From: Diplolepis rosae
Lineage: Eukaryota > Arthropoda > Insecta > Hymenoptera > Diplolepididae
Reading direction: 5' to 3'
DNA length: 64,000 nt
Assembly: GCA_030998225.1 (NCBI GenBank)
Contig: JAPYXD010000710.1
Span: 20,868,001 to 20,932,000, forward strand
Part shown: one piece after another, positions 1 through 12,100 of the stretch
How the letters are laid out: each line of letters starts with the position of its first letter
Numbering within the stretch: position 1 is the first letter of the stretch
Notes under the pieces: model-generated
Seen by the model: the letters and a program-made list of their open reading frames with translations, nothing else
Told to the model about the DNA's origin: nothing
Database searches by the model: none
Program-made: the position numbers and the translations under genes

Positions 1-83
1 GACGCCTGTGTAGCTCAGTGGTTAGAGCAGTCAACCGGCAATCGAAAGACCTGGGCTCGAATCCCAGCGCAGTCGAAAGCGTC
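1..83 (+). repeat. tRNA-derived SINE head or tRNA pseudogene
   Basis: A pol III A-box (TAGCTCAGTGG, 11-21) and a B-box-like GGCTCGAATCC (54-64) have tRNA spacing. The D-arm (GCTC/GAGC) and T-arm (CTGGG/CCCAG) form, and the acceptor stem pairs 6 of 7 positions (4-10 with 68-74). The anticodon stem does not pair well and the loop lacks U33, so this is probably not a functional tRNA. The second half recurs with its 3' tail near 26166-26250, which makes a dispersed tRNA-derived SINE likely. Anything before base 1 is unseen. Confidence 0.6.
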
Positions 84-116
84 TTTTTTTCCACGGAAAT
101 ATTTTCAAATTCTTTA

Positions 117-293
117 ATATTTGAAAAAATAAAATTTATTAATAAAATTAATTTTCTGTGTTTCAAATTTTTTTCATGCAAATTAATCTTTTCTCTTCCA
201 AAATAGCCCTTCAATAATAATATTGCTATTCTTGAAAGTAAAATTATCTACTTTTGTCTCAGATCTAATTTTCGTGGATGAAAACTACCTTAA
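117..293 (+). mobile_element. Single arm of a TTAA-ended palindromic MITE
   Basis: This stretch closely matches the right arm of the complete palindromic element at 45184-45858 (about 45695-45858), including the block with GCCCTTCAATAATAATATTG, and ends in the same AACTACCTTAA terminus. The other arm is missing, so it is a truncated copy next to the SINE head. Confidence 0.7.
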
Positions 294-296
294 GGT

Positions 297-727
297 GTTA
301 GTCGCAGTCGGAATTTTCAAATTAAAATTTTTGGATTTTTACGTATTCTTATAATGTAAAGCCTTGGAAATATGATCTTCAAATTTGAATTCGATCCAAG
401 CAAAATTGACTGAGCAATATTAGTAAAGAAACAAAAATTTCATTCACAAGTAAGCTATACTCAAAACTTTGAATGCATTTTTCTCGAAACCACGTGTTTT
501 AAATCGGTGACTACGATTACTCGAAAATCGCTTAAACGATTCACTTCAAACTCGATAGGCCTCTTTGATATATAAAATTACGGTGCCTCATCGTAGATTT
601 TTTTTCATTCAAAATATTTTCTTCAATTTACAAAAAACAGATGACTTTTTTGAGAAAATCGAACGTCTAAGTTTGACCTTTCACCATTTTGTAAAAAAAA
701 ATTTTTCTTCTTCTAACTGCGACTAAC
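297..727. mobile_element. Possible short inverted-repeat element
   Basis: GTTAGTCGCAGTCGGAA at 297-313 is matched in inverse by TTCTAACTGCGACTAAC at 711-727 with two mismatches. The inside is AT-rich and has no reading frame of note. No target duplication was identified, and the short terminal match makes this tentative. Confidence 0.3.
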
Positions 728-1690
728 CATTTATAAACACCATGACTGCATCATGTTGCAACTGGACCCGGATCATACGATATTATATGGCTTCGAAATT
801 GAGTAGAATCATCTCAAAACAGTTACCACTTTTGAAAAAAAATTCCAATTATACACTTGAATAAAGTTGATATCTTTATGGATTGTATATTTAACGACTA
901 GCGTAGGTAGAGAATAATTCCCCTCGTTTGATTCAGTTTGATTTGGTAATCTAACACAAAAATAATATGCACATGGGTGTTCGGCAGATGAAACCATTAG
1001 CGGAGCAGTAAACGTCTGTTTAATGAAGCCATCACTAAAATAATGACTGCAACTTCTCCAATGAAGCTTATCCGGAATTTACGGTTTAACCCTGGATGCA
1101 AAGGTCGTCGCCCGATCTTTCAGTCTTCCTTACTCAGATTCTTAGGAGAGATTCAACCTTGCGATTCCCATGTGCATGAATTCAGCAATATATGGTTGCA
1201 CACGTGTACGCGACTCGAACGCTCATCGAAACGATTCACCTAACGCCACGTTAATACGCGCTGATTACACCTGTGTAGCTAAGGACTGCACCGGGTTGTG
1301 AGATAGTTGGAGAACTATACGTGCCAGGTGCAACACAGTACCTCCGTTACTATAGATATAGACATATCTTCTGGATGGTATGCGGATACTGTGGATACGG
1401 ATGTATATGCTAATTCACCAACTCGATAGGAGAACTTTGTCGGAAGGTGTCGAGTTCAGAGAACAAGGTACTGGTAGTCAAAATTAATTTAGAGACGCTC
1501 TTCCTTAAACATTACGTACTTTCAGTTTATACATAGGTTTCAACGAAAGTGGATATGTAATACAAGACTTTCAAGGTGTTGTGCAAACTTTACCTGCATA
1601 ACAATCCTCTGGAATGATGTTTGCAATCTAAAGATATAATCAATCAGTCTATTAATTGTTATTATTCTGTGAGCCAACTAAATATTACTA
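728..1690. other. Non-repetitive region with no gene recognised
   Basis: About 1 kb with no inverted-repeat structure or family found elsewhere in the window. GC content rises around 1040-1460. A 66-codon reading frame at 1043-1243 has no recognisable domain and is probably chance. An unrecognised regulatory element is possible. Confidence 0.4.
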
Positions 1691-2382
1691 CTGTGGTCAA
1701 AAACTAAGGTGAATTTTGTTATAAAATGAAAAATCTTTATTTATCTATCCAAATCAATTTCATCCCCTTCAATGTAATCCCCTCCCCATATAATGCACTT
1801 ATGCCAACGTTTCTTCCAATCGTCGAAACACTTGTTAAATTCGATTTCCGGAATTGTCTTCAAAGCCTTCTTCGATTAGACTTGTATCTCTTGAATCGTG
1901 TTAAAGTGGTGTCCTCGGAGTGGTCTTTTGAGTTTGGGGAATAGCCAGAAGTCACACGGAGCCAAATCAGGCGAATATGGTGGTTGTGGAACGATATGCG
2001 TTGAGTTCTTGGCGAAATGGTCACGAAGAACGAGTGCAGTGTGAGACGGCGCATTATCGTGATGCAAAAACCACGAGTTATCTGCCCAAAATAACTTTTG
2101 ATTCTGCAACATTCTGAACGTTTCCGCAACTGAAATTTCATCCCGCATACAAAATTTAATGCCACTTCTTTGCTCAACAAATTTAGACATTGTAAAAATC
2201 AAAAAAATCACTTTTGGTCGTTTAAAAAACACAAGCGTAACTATGTAACAAATGATGACATTGACATGAAATTTGACACAGGTGTCAGTAACAGTAGGAC
2301 CAACATAAAAATAAAAGAGTTTGCCCGAATCGGTTAGCCCGCGAAGTTTAAATTAAAAATTCACCTTCGTTTTTTCCCACAG
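1691..2382 (-). mobile_element. mariner transposon, internally deleted copy
   Basis: Terminal inverted repeats of about 28 bp bound a 692 bp element. The left end begins CTGTGGTCAAAAACTAAGG and the right end, inverted, CTGTGGGAAAAAACGAAGG. It is flanked by TA on both sides (1689-1690 and 2383-2384), the mariner target. Intact mariners are about 1.3 kb. Roughly half of this one, the middle of the transposase, is gone, so it could only move with transposase supplied in trans. Confidence 0.92.
1741..2190 (-). pseudogene. mariner transposase remnant (DD34D), central deletion
   Basis: The reading frame starts at MSKFVEQRSGIKFC, the usual N-terminal mariner segment (first half of the DNA-binding domain). 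After about 29 residues it jumps directly to the catalytic C-terminal half. The second and third catalytic aspartates are visible in HHDNAPSH and YSPDLAPCDFWLFP, separated by exactly 34 residues, which defines mariner DD34D. The second helix-turn-helix and the first aspartate are lost. An in-frame stop follows EIQV. Beyond it the frame continues through the conserved FNKCFDDWKKRWHKCI to a normal end at 1741-1743. About 150 of the usual ~345 residues remain, so it cannot be an active enzyme. Confidence 0.92.
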
Positions 2383-2831
2383 TAGTTAATCAAGCAAGAC
2401 TTTATCAAAAATAATGTATTACTATTGTTACATAGGATGTCTAGTAACCTTTAGAGTCTTAAAAACCTGAAATTTACTTTGAATTTTTTAACCTTGAATG
2501 CCTGGAAATCATCTGAAATTTGGAATATTTTTCACTCTTTTTATGCAAAAAATTTAATTTATTGGAATTAGAATATTTACTTACTTTCGAGAGTTAGAAA
2601 ACTAGTAATAAACACTCTAATTCTAAATCAGTTAGAGTTTTACAAATTTGAAATTTGTGTTTTTAATAGTTTATTGGATATGTGAAGAGTATGATATTAA
2701 ACTTTTCTTCCGGCGGTCTGAAATATTTTATAGACTTGAATAAATAAAATTCAATTATGTATACCTAATATTTTGCAAGTTTTCAATTTCTGCCCCACTT
2801 GATATTGTAATATAGTTTCTAACGATATTCA

Positions 2832-3948
2832 CACTGAGAGACTTTTCGTTAGAGTAAATGATAAAGATGAATCAAAATTTAGTATAATATCGTTTCAAAA
2901 TGGGGAAAGCCGAGGCTTTATTATACTTATTCATATTATGACAGCGAAGTTTGATATAGTCATAACGGTCTTTAATATATGAAGAAGATAAAGTAGTATT
3001 TTAAATACTAAATATTATGAATCTCTATTCGAGAAATTGAAAGTACGAGAAAATGATATTATGATTACTAAGTTGTCTAAAAATAATTTCAATAAGATAA
3101 ATAATGAATATCACATTTTGGAAAGCATGTTTGAGAAATTCATATTATGAATATGAACTTGCCAGAAACCTCACGACGCGCAGCAAAAATCAAAACATTC
3201 ATTCTCGGTTTTTCATATAATTTGTTTCAGAATGTCGTCCGAGTACTTCCGACGTTATCCGAATAGCTTCGTAGACTCGAATCCAAGTCTGCCCAACCCC
3301 CAACTCTGTAGTGGCTTATAAGCGACATTTATTTCGGAATATGGCAAGCGAGAATAGCCGAAAGGCTTTAGGCGTTAGGAATGCGTTTAGTTAATGTAGA
3401 TATAGGTAGAGTTAGGGGGTTCGAACCCAAAGGCGATTCTGAAATTTAATTTCAAGCGTATGTGAATATAAATAGTGTAGCATTGTGTACTTAAATATAT
3501 GAATATAACTAAGGTATGATAATAATATTTGTGTATGTGTTTCCACTGAAACCTCCCCTCTTCTGAGTGCCCAAAGCTCTCCCCTCTATCTTCCTCTTGC
3601 TTCGCACGCGTTAGAAAAAGACACCACAATCCATAACCCGGAGACACGTCCCTTCTGAAGGTCAAACTTTTTGATGGAGTGAGTGATTTTTCATATAGTG
3701 GTTTTCAGATTCACATATTCTTTGTTTCGCTTCGAAACTTTGATATAGTAAATTTCAAATTCTCGTAGGTTTTATAGCAGTTAGTAAAACATATATTCCA
3801 TTTATTCAAACGAAAATATTAATTTCGCCGCTTGAAAACCACTATATTAATTTCTGATACGTAAACCCTGTTTGCCTCACTTTGAAACGATATTATACTA
3901 AAATATGATTCACTTTTACGATTTATTCTAACGAAAAGTCTCTCAGTG
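2832..3948. mobile_element. Inverted-repeat element, CACTGAGAGAC ends
   Basis: The first ~70 bp (starting CACTGAGAGACTTTTCGTT) are repeated in inverse at about 3882-3948, including the block TAGTATAATATCGTTTCAAA. Both sides are flanked by CA. The interior (1.1 kb) has no transposase and its 92-codon minus-strand frame (3387-3665) resembles nothing known. A B-box-like GGTTCGAACCC occurs at about 3419-3429 without a convincing A-box. The termini resemble several other elements in the window that begin CAC and end GTG. Confidence 0.8.
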
Positions 3949-5046
3949 CATGTTCGTGACAACAAAATAAAAAAATTTCTTGTTCATACATCTGCAAGTA
4001 TTTAAAATGTTTGGCCAATAAAAATGCCACGTTAGCAAGCTCTTATTTATTTAAAATTCGAAGGACTCGAAACCGTTCGAATCCTAAAAAGAACGACCGA
4101 ATTTGGAGCAAAAACCATTACCCAAATCAAATAAACATGAGAAAAACCAACAAAAAAGGAGGAAAGAAACAAGAAGGCAACCTTCCAAAACCCCTTCCTT
4201 CTTTTTCTTTCTTTCGTCCTCTTTTGTCTTTATTTTCTACCATCATTTAAAATCTCTTATTTATTGTAAAAAAAGAGTTTACCTGGAAAATCTGAATTTT
4301 CCAATCTGAAAAACCTGGGAAGTACCTTAATTTTTGCTGTACAAAGAATCACTGTGCATTCTTTTACAGTATGTATATTTCAAAATAACAAACAACTAAA
4401 GGGAAAATGTATTTAAATTTAATTAGATTTATTCACTTAAAATTTGACATATAAAAATATAATTAATGATTAAATTACGTTTGGAAAAAGTTGAATGCCA
4501 GAAAATGTAATTTTATGACAAAGGAAAAAAGAAGGCTACTGTAACCCCTTTTTCTTCCTTACTTTCGTTTACATTTATCATTGAAAAAATTGTGTGGTAT
4601 AGAAAAAAACTAAGAAGTGGAAAAAGTGAATGAAAAATTAACATTGATTCTCGAACACGAAAGTTCGTTCTTTTCCAAGTAGGACCTTAATGTTTGCAGC
4701 TGAATAAATTTTAATTTTTCTGTAGTTTTTACCTTAAAAAAGGCTTTGTTTAGAAAATGAAACGTTGGATTTTTTATGTTCTTATTCTATAATAGAAATG
4801 AGTAGTACACATAAAAATCGGGTGGTTCAACGTTGTTCCAGTTCAATTGCAAATTTTCGAGTTAGCCTGATTTAAAACAACATTACGTCTCTGGCATCCA
4901 ATCGGCAAAACTTTCAACCTCTGTACTGGAAGCGGAAATACATTTTGATGTACCACGCACTCATATCTTTACCAAGTTTGGAAAAAAGAGTGGCTTTCTA
5001 TATTAAAAAAACTTGAATTTTTAGATTTTGAAGCTAGATTAAAATA
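3949..5046. other. AT-rich intergenic or intronic DNA, nothing recognised
   Basis: Reading frames around 4011-4309 are low-complexity Lys/Asn/Ser/Phe-rich translations of AT-rich DNA. No repeat family shared with the rest of the window was seen. Confidence 0.4.
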
Positions 5047-5286
5047 CAGTCGAAACTCGTTTATCGGGACAACCCCGAATCGAGTGAGTCTTATTTATCG
5101 GGCCGCGGTAAGGGCTCCCATCTAATGGGGCTCGTTTGAGGGTAAGCGTTTAATTGGTCCGTCGAGTCAACCGCGGTCATCGCAATTGGTTGACGCGTTG
5201 CATGGCTTTTCAATAGTGGGGTAAGGGTAACGATCGAGCGTCTCGATATACAAGTCTCTAATGTCCCGATAAACGAGTCCCGACTG
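5047..5286. mobile_element. pogo/Tigger-like MITE
   Basis: A 240 bp element with about 24 bp inverted ends: CAGTCGAAACTCGTTTATCG at the left, and the inverse of CGATAAACGAGTCCCGACTG at the right. TA flanks both sides (5045-5046, 5287-5288). CAGTCG termini with a TA target are typical of pogo/Tigger elements. The interior is GC-rich relative to its surroundings and non-coding. Confidence 0.85.
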
Positions 5287-5499
5287 TATTTTAATTTTTT
5301 TCAGAGCGAATTTGCACTTGCGCTTTTTGTCCTTTAGAGAAAAGAGTATCTGTTGAATAGAATATTAATAAATTTTGAAAAAACGCAAAATGAAGTGAAA
5401 ATTCCCTGGAATATCGAGGAAACACGTTGAAAAGTTTCTATTTCACTATTTTTAGGATATATGTGATGAAAAATGTAAGAAATCAACAAATTTATTTTT

Positions 5500-5650
5500 C
5501 CTAGTGGCGGGTCATACAGTAGATTTTATTTCCCCCTGCGGGGCAATCAAATCCGTTTTTCGACGTCCCAGCAGAAAAAAATCGTGTGCAATAGGGGGAA
5601 AACTCGCATAGTAAACTTTTTTTCCCTAGTTGCACAATATACTATTTTAT
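5500..5650. repeat. Dispersed repeat F, copy 1 (short)
   Basis: It starts near TTTTTCCTAGTGGCGGGTCA and ends CTAGTTGCACAATATA. The same two ends and internal GTGTGCAAYA-type block occur at 34360-34550 and 57676-58098. The middle differs in length, as expected of a foldback MITE family with internal deletions. Confidence 0.65.
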
Positions 5651-6388
5651 AAGATATAGCAATCTTCGAATGCTATATCATTTGTTTTAGTACTAATTAT
5701 CAATCAAAGTTTATTATAAAAATGATTTATTGCTTATAATTTATAGGGTTTTTTATTATACACGGCTGTAAATTGTACATGTGCATTTACATAACAAAGT
5801 GAATAAATATCTTACTATTATGTAAATAAAATAAAAATGCGTGGCTTGATACTTTTACGGTCCTAAGTAAGCTTCGGAAAGAGTGTAAATAAAAGTTTGA
5901 CTTGGAAATGCCGTAATATTTCTTTCTTTTATTTGCATTATTCTCTAAAGAAAGTAATAGATAAATTAATTGAAATTCTAACTTAGTTAATGAACTTGTA
6001 ATTTAAATTCATTTATATTCACATTCAATGAAATAATACATTCTTTAAAAATCTTATATCGCTCATGTGCACCCAAAAATCATTCACAACTTTTCCCTCC
6101 AGAAAATAAATAATTATCTATAATATACTGTAAAACAGGATTCAATTAAGGAAAAAGAATTACGTGATTTGTATTAAATTCTTTCCATATGTAAGATTTG
6201 AGTTATTATGAATGTGTCAATTCGTTTCCCACAGTTTTATCAGAGAATAGAGATTGGTTCTTTGCAATATCGGGCTCTTTCACAATATTGAGGATTTTCT
6301 CGAAAAAAATCCCCGTATTGAGAGTCTGACCTGTAAATGTATAAGCGCAAAGTCTCTTTTTATTAATTTTTATTTTTTAATCAAAAAA

Positions 6389-6527
6389 CCCGTGCAAAAA
6401 TTCATTTGGTGAGCAGGTCGAAGTCCTGACTCGTTGAACCCACTTTAAGTCGTGAGCTAACCATGAAAACTGGTCAGTCCCCGACCAGTTGTGCCGCGCA
6501 ACATTAGTTGGGATATAGTCAGGTACA

Positions 6528-6562
<35 letters not shown>

Positions 6563-7077
6563 ATCTGATTGTATACATTAATATCTGACACAATAATGAA
6601 ATAAGTAAAAAATTAATTCGAAAATAGATTTCAATAATAAATTAATTCTGTTATGAATGTAAACATGCCTTCAGAAATGTCAAAATTTTGATCACAGTGT
6701 GAATCGTCCGTAAAAGTTTCGTTCAATTTATTTTTAATCAATCTGCATTTTTTAGTTCGCCCACGATTTTGGACTTTTTTATGTTTTCTTAAAGCCATTT
6801 TTAAAACAGAATAAAGTAAAAAAAATCAATATGTAATAACGCCAAATTGTGAGTTAATTTAAGGCTAGGAAAAATTGATACTGCCTGACTATTTCCTGAC
6901 TCAAAATTTTGACAAAGCATAACCCCAATTAGTCCCTGACCAATTCCTAAGTAAAAATTTTTCAGCAAAAATAACCTGACAGCCCCCGACCAATCTCCGA
7001 CTAGGAAATTCGTCAAAAAAATAACCCGACTAGAGCCCATCTTTATTTGGGGCCAAGTGGGGTTATTTTTGCACGGG
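6389..7077. mobile_element. Foldback element with CCCGTGCAAAAAT ends
   Basis: CCCGTGCAAAAAT at 6389-6401 is exactly inverted at 7065-7077. Inner parts also mirror each other loosely around a CTGACYAGT/CCCGACCA motif (6465-6490 and 6885-7035). An ATT-type trinucleotide tract (6530-6561) lies inside. No clear target duplication was found and there is no coding capacity. Confidence 0.7.
6530..6561. repeat. (ATT)n microsatellite
   Basis: About ten tandem ATT units with one interruption (TTAGTATT). A similar AAT tract lies at 7086-7113, just outside the right end of the surrounding element. Confidence 0.9.
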
Positions 7078-7085
7078 AATTTATA

Positions 7086-7113
7086 ATAGCAATAATAATA
7101 ATAATAATAATAA
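7086..7113. repeat. (AAT)n microsatellite
   Basis: A run of tandem AAT trinucleotides immediately downstream of the foldback element at 6389-7077. Confidence 0.9.
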
Positions 7114-7525
7114 TTTATAACTTGGTTTATTTGAACGAATTTTCATCTCTTATAAAATAAGAATAGATTAGCAATGGAACTTTATGTACATATTTAAAAA
7201 ACTTAAGAGTATCGATATCTCGACGACATCCGGCTTGGACATTGTTTTTTATCCCATGACCACAAAGACCCCAAGGGGGTATGGACGCGCATAAAGTAAT
7301 CTTGAGAACGCAGAAATTATGGCGACGTAAATATTGTTTGATGGAATTTACGATATCGAGCCAAGAATTCTCTCGAACACACGATCGAGTCTCTCGCGAA
7401 TCTCACCTGAGGAAGGTAACTACAGAGGTAGCGTTTTGTTGCATATGAATAAATATGTGCACTTTGCCCTGGTGACCTTTTAAATAAAAAATTAATTACC
7501 TCTGTACAATTTTTTGTATTTCTTG

Positions 7526-7815
7526 TTAAGGGGATCCGATACCTTTAATTGGTATATTTTTTATTTTTTTGGAAGTTTCAATAAATGTTATTTTTTATTC
7601 TCTATACTTTTCTAAGTATGTGGGTAAATTTTCAGGGCAATATTTTTTTTCTCTTGGAAAAATAAATAAATAAAAAAAGAATCATGACAATTGGTTAAAA
7701 AACAAAAAAGTTATTCAAAGTCAAAGAATGCCCAAAAAACTCAAAATTTTTAGATTAAAAATACATAAAGATGCTGGAATTTAAAAAAAAACCAAAACCT
7801 TTGTAAATTTCTGAA
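7526..7815. mobile_element. TTAA-ended repeat, truncated copy
   Basis: It begins TTAAGGGGATCCGATACCTT and follows the element at 19949-20733 through both its left part and its right-central part (GTTATTCAAAGTCAAA, then AAAATACATAAAG). About 330 bp of the middle is absent relative to that copy, and the right terminus was not found. It is a non-autonomous TTAA-type element relic. Confidence 0.75.
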
Positions 7816-8587
7816 GTCAATACATATCTGCTAACACTTTTTAATATCCTCGTGTGAATTAATGTCAAGAAAGTTGATAAATGATCTATATTATGGTTGT
7901 AAAGTCCTATTTGCATAATTAGGAATTCTTCTCAAAGATGTTGAGTCAACGAACACTTAATTTAGGCGCAGTTCAAATAAATTACAGAACCAATTTAATT
8001 GAACGAGGAACAAGAAAGAAAGTTTTAGACTACTTTACAGTTGGAGAATATTGATTACTGGAAAATGTAGATGTTACAGTCCATCTCTGTAGAGTGAATT
8101 TATCGACGCGTGGAAATTATAATGTATTAGGGTTTTATCGGATTAAGCCATTGAATCAAAGACTTGTCTTTCCCATTTTGAGATACTAAATTATGTATGC
8201 ATTGAAAAAATTAAATTATGATATTCAAGAAAAGATTACACTATTGAATCTTTGGTGAACTGAATAATATAGAACATACATTCGCTATGAATAATTTTAT
8301 ATTTATCCTTTCTAATCAATCTAGGTAAAAATTTTAATGATTTTCAAAATTATATAATACAAAAAATAATTAAGAGTAGTATAGGTTGTATTGACCCTCA
8401 ATTTAAATAAAATGGTACGTTATTGTGAAAAATTGACTTCAGGGTCCAAAAATGATTAAGTCAATTTAATCAGACGTTTCGGCTCAGATCGGAGTCATCA
8501 AGAGTGATATTTATTAAAATCTAAAAAACACAAAAAAAGGGGTGGCGCTAATTTCACATTTTTAAAAATAACTAAAGCACTTAAATA
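7816..8587. other. AT-rich DNA without recognised gene
   Basis: No family shared with the rest of the window was found. A short motif at 8473-8503 (GACGTTTCGGCT followed by GTCATCA) resembles sequences seen at the ends of some dispersed insect repeats, but it does not fold as a hammerhead ribozyme. Confidence 0.35.
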
Positions 8588-8809
8588 CTCTCTAAATCTG
8601 AATCAGTCAAAGTTTCTCTGATTGAATCAATGATTTGCCTTTTCACTGATTCATCAGTGAAAAAAATATTTTTTTCACTGTCAAATCAGTCAATTTTCAC
8701 TGAAATAATCAGTGAAATTTGACTGATTGACAGTAACCTCTTTTTAGCTATTTGAATCAGTCATATTTCACTGATAATCAGTAGATTTTGACTGATTCAA
8801 ATTAGAGAG
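8588..8809. mobile_element. Palindromic MITE family A, copy 1
   Basis: Ends CTCTCTAAATCTGAATCAG and its inverse ...CTGATTCAAATTAGAGAG bound 222 bp. Nearly all of it is variants of TCAGTGAAA/TTTCACTGA in both orientations. The left flank is TA and the right flank CA. It lies 153 bp upstream of the first visible tetraspanin exon. The same family occurs at 16215, 22190, 23121, 34021, 36089 and 42503. Confidence 0.9.
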
Positions 8810-8962
8810 CATATAATATAAAAAACGAGTTGTATTATTTTTTTCAATTTATTTAAACTAAGGAATAAAAATTGCACAATGAGGTTCAGTAAAATATAAA
8901 ACGTTAATCCTATTTTAAATAATTAGAAATGTGTATTGAGGAACGGTCTTTGTTTGTTTTAG

Positions 8963-9154
8963 CTTTCTGGCCTGGTGGTTGGTGGCATTGGTGTATGGAC
9001 TGTCGTGTCAAAACACAGTTACATTTCACTAATGGCAACGTCCACGTATCCGATTTTGGCTTATGCGCTGATAGCTGCTGGTGCTCTTGCTGTAATTGGA
9101 AGCTGGCTTGGGTGTGGAGGCGTCACATCCGAGAATCGATGTGTTCTTCTTGTG
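8963..9154 (+). CDS. Tetraspanin exon: TM1 end, small loop, TM2
   Basis: The acceptor TTTGTTTTAG precedes CTT TCT GGC, and the donor GTGAGT follows. The exon is 192 bp (64 codons, phase 0/0). It encodes LSGLVVGGIGVWT (rest of TM1), the small extracellular loop with SYISL, and TM2 with the conserved GCGG turn and SENRC. The intron position, inside TM1 just after the usual FW, matches other CD151-type tetraspanin genes, so one short coding exon is missing upstream. Confidence 0.92.
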
Positions 9155-12100
9155 GTGAGTTTTTTCCCCCTTCTAGCTCACAAAACTTTTAGAATAATTC
9201 CATTCGCTTAATTTAAAAAGCACATTTCCTCGATCACAGATATGAATTATTCCACGCAAATGAAGTGAGCAGAAAGTCTGAAAAAGCATAAAATTCGCAA
9301 TCTCTTTTCCACACAGATTTTGTTATTTTTAATATATATGTACGATTTGGCCGATAGTCATGAGCCAGTACTGATCAAACATTGTTCGGCGATTCCTAAG
9401 TGATCTACCTTCGAAATGATTAACAAATTAGCACTGATTTAGCGCAGTAAAAACATTATATCATTATAAACATAGAAAAATATGTTAGTTGATTCAACAA
9501 AATCGTTTTGTTGGCTGCATTTGGTTCATTGAAAAGAATATTTTTGCTGGATTAACTAAATTTTTGTTCATCTAAACCAATTTGTTTGCTTGAGTGGACA
9601 AAGCTTTTGGCTGAATAGTTTTGTTAACTTTACAAAATCTTTTGTTAAATTTACAATATAAATTTGTTTTTTTTGGATCAATAAAATTATTTGATAGCAG
9701 CGAACATATGTTTGGTGTGATTAAGAAAAATATTTGGTAGAGTCAACCAAACATTTTGAATTAAAAAATTGTGCTGGGTCAACTATACATCTTGTTGTCC
9801 TTGAAATAACAAAATTCTAGGTTTAAACCAATCAAAATTTTGTTGATTTAACTAACTCTTCTTTTAAGTGTAATGATTCTACTCCAAATTAGTTATTGTG
9901 GCTAATTTCTTGCTTATTTTTCATGATTTGAAAATTTCGAAATGTTTTTAAAATAACTATTTTTATTATAACCAATTTTTTACTACTAATAGTCAGTTGT
10001 ATTAAAAACCAAAAATTAATTTGAAAATCGTAAAAACATTCAGGAATATGAAACCTAATCAACAGCAATTTTATATTGAAAGAATCCCCAATAAGAAAGG
10101 TTAAAAAGATATCAATTTTTTGCAGTTCTTTTATTTTTTAGTAATTATGGAGTCGAAGGAAGTGTGTGATATAAAATTAACATAATCAACGGTCAGTTTT
10201 ATTCAATTGCCTTAATCAAGGAGAATCTGGAGGAAAGCAGTTTTTAATTTTATTCTCTCAATCTTGAGTGCTTTCACAAATAATTGGATTTGAAAATTTT
10301 GGAAGCTACAGAACCTAATATTCCTTATTTTGCATAAATTCAATAAATTTTTAATTATTAAACTTTTTTTATATTGAATAGCTTTACAAGAAGAATTCTC
10401 AGAAAATAAATTAATTTTGAAATCTAGGTTCCCAAAGTAGAAATCATTAAATTTTACAGCTTTCACATTTCTTGCCTTTATAAATTGAAGTATCTATTCT
10501 ATTTATATTTTTTCCTTCATTGATAACATTTCCTAATAATTTATGTCTACTCTTGAAGATGGTACTATTTGCTATAAAATTATTCTATATGTAACAGAAG
10601 AATCTTTATTTTAAGGATTCTAAAATTAGTCGTTTTCAGAACACCTTCAAAAATGACTTTAAAAAATTTGGTTTCAAAAATTTTTTTTATCTTCGGAAGT
10701 ACTCACAAATTGATTCAAACAATTTAGAAAACTAAATTAAAAGATTTATCAAAAATCGCCTTGTAAACTTCAAATAGAGATCCTGAATGTATCATTAAGT
10801 AATTACGAAATTAGTAACTGCCTTCAGGTACAATCGGTAAATTCATCTTGTGTACGACAGATTGCTGGATTAAGTAAGAAGGGTTGTTTTAGACACATTG
10901 ATGTCAAGCTACCTCCCGTGAACTCTAAAGCAATGATACCAGATGTTGTTTCCGTATTTCGAGTCTCACGTATTCAAATAACACAAATGAGTCTCTCATT
11001 CTAAGATATTATTTCAACTATTTACTTCTATTGATACATATCGATTTTTCAGTATAAAGTTTTCAGTAAAAGTTGACAAAAGATTGTGCCAGAGAAATAT
11101 CGTCTAATGTTCAAATTATGATATAGAACAACCTTAGGATACTAAAAAGTCTGATATTGAAGTCCTTAGAACGTCTCAAACACGTCCAGACTCATTTGCA
11201 GTGAAAAGCTCTCCAGCTTGTTGTTGTTTTGTCTTCGAAACGTCTAAAAATTTAGAGAGATCTTTAGAACAGATAACACAGGCACACAAAAAAAACCAAG
11301 TCTCTGATATTTGAACGCGACACATATGTTCCCATGTAATTTGATCCGCTGATCACGAATCCGCGGTCCAATTGACCCCATGACATCTGGGTCAAGGGCA
11401 TTTGAAGGTCAAAATTGAACACACACATTTGAGTTGAAAAAAATGACTAATCTTTATGTTTTTTGGGTCGCTGAATAATAATTCGAGGTCGGTTTGACCT
11501 CAAGTAGTAAAGGTCAAGGTCATTTTAAGGTCAAACGTGTTTATTTTGGAAATAATGCATTTTTGACTGCAGATTCTGAAAGAACGGAAAATTTTACGTC
11601 CAAAACTGTATTTTTTAATTTTTTTAATATGATCCAAAGGTCATTTCAAGGTCATTATAAGTGGTGATGTGGAGAATCAATTTAATCACTGCAAAAATAC
11701 GAAAATATGATTTCCTTTACCTAAACTACTGTGGTAATATATTTTTGTGGTTGCTGGATCAGAGTACGAGGTCTTTTTGACCCCATCACACCTGGGTCAA
11801 GGGCATTTGAAGGTCGAAATTGGGAAAAATATCGTTTTAGTGGAATAAACTACTTATCATTATGTTTTTTGGTTCGCTGAATTCGAATTTGAGGTCGGTT
11901 TGATCTCAAGCTGTGAAGGTCAAGGTCATTTTAAGGTCAAACTTGTTTATTTTGAAAAGAAACTGCATTTTTGACTCCAGATTCTGAAAGAACGGAGTAG
12001 TATCTATCAGTAATACCTATCTTGTGTCAGCACCCAGGGCACCTCCACGTGGTGACGCCGGAAACGGCTTTGTTTTTCTTGTTTGTTTTCCGGCTAAGCC

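Noticed and set aside
1..74. Functional tRNA gene
   Set aside because: D- and T-arms form, but the anticodon stem does not pair, U33 is missing, and the second half recurs elsewhere with the same tail, so a SINE or pseudogene fits better.
3230..3320. First coding exon of the tetraspanin (an ATG follows a TTTCAG)
   Set aside because: The translation (MSSEYFRRYPNSF...) has no hydrophobic TM1 start and the segment lies inside an inverted-repeat element.
8464..8510. Hammerhead ribozyme on the minus strand (TTGATGACTCC...GAGCCGAAACGTC)
   Set aside because: It resembles the CUGANGA/GAAA core, but the core C is replaced, the G-C closing stem II is absent and no stem I partner exists.
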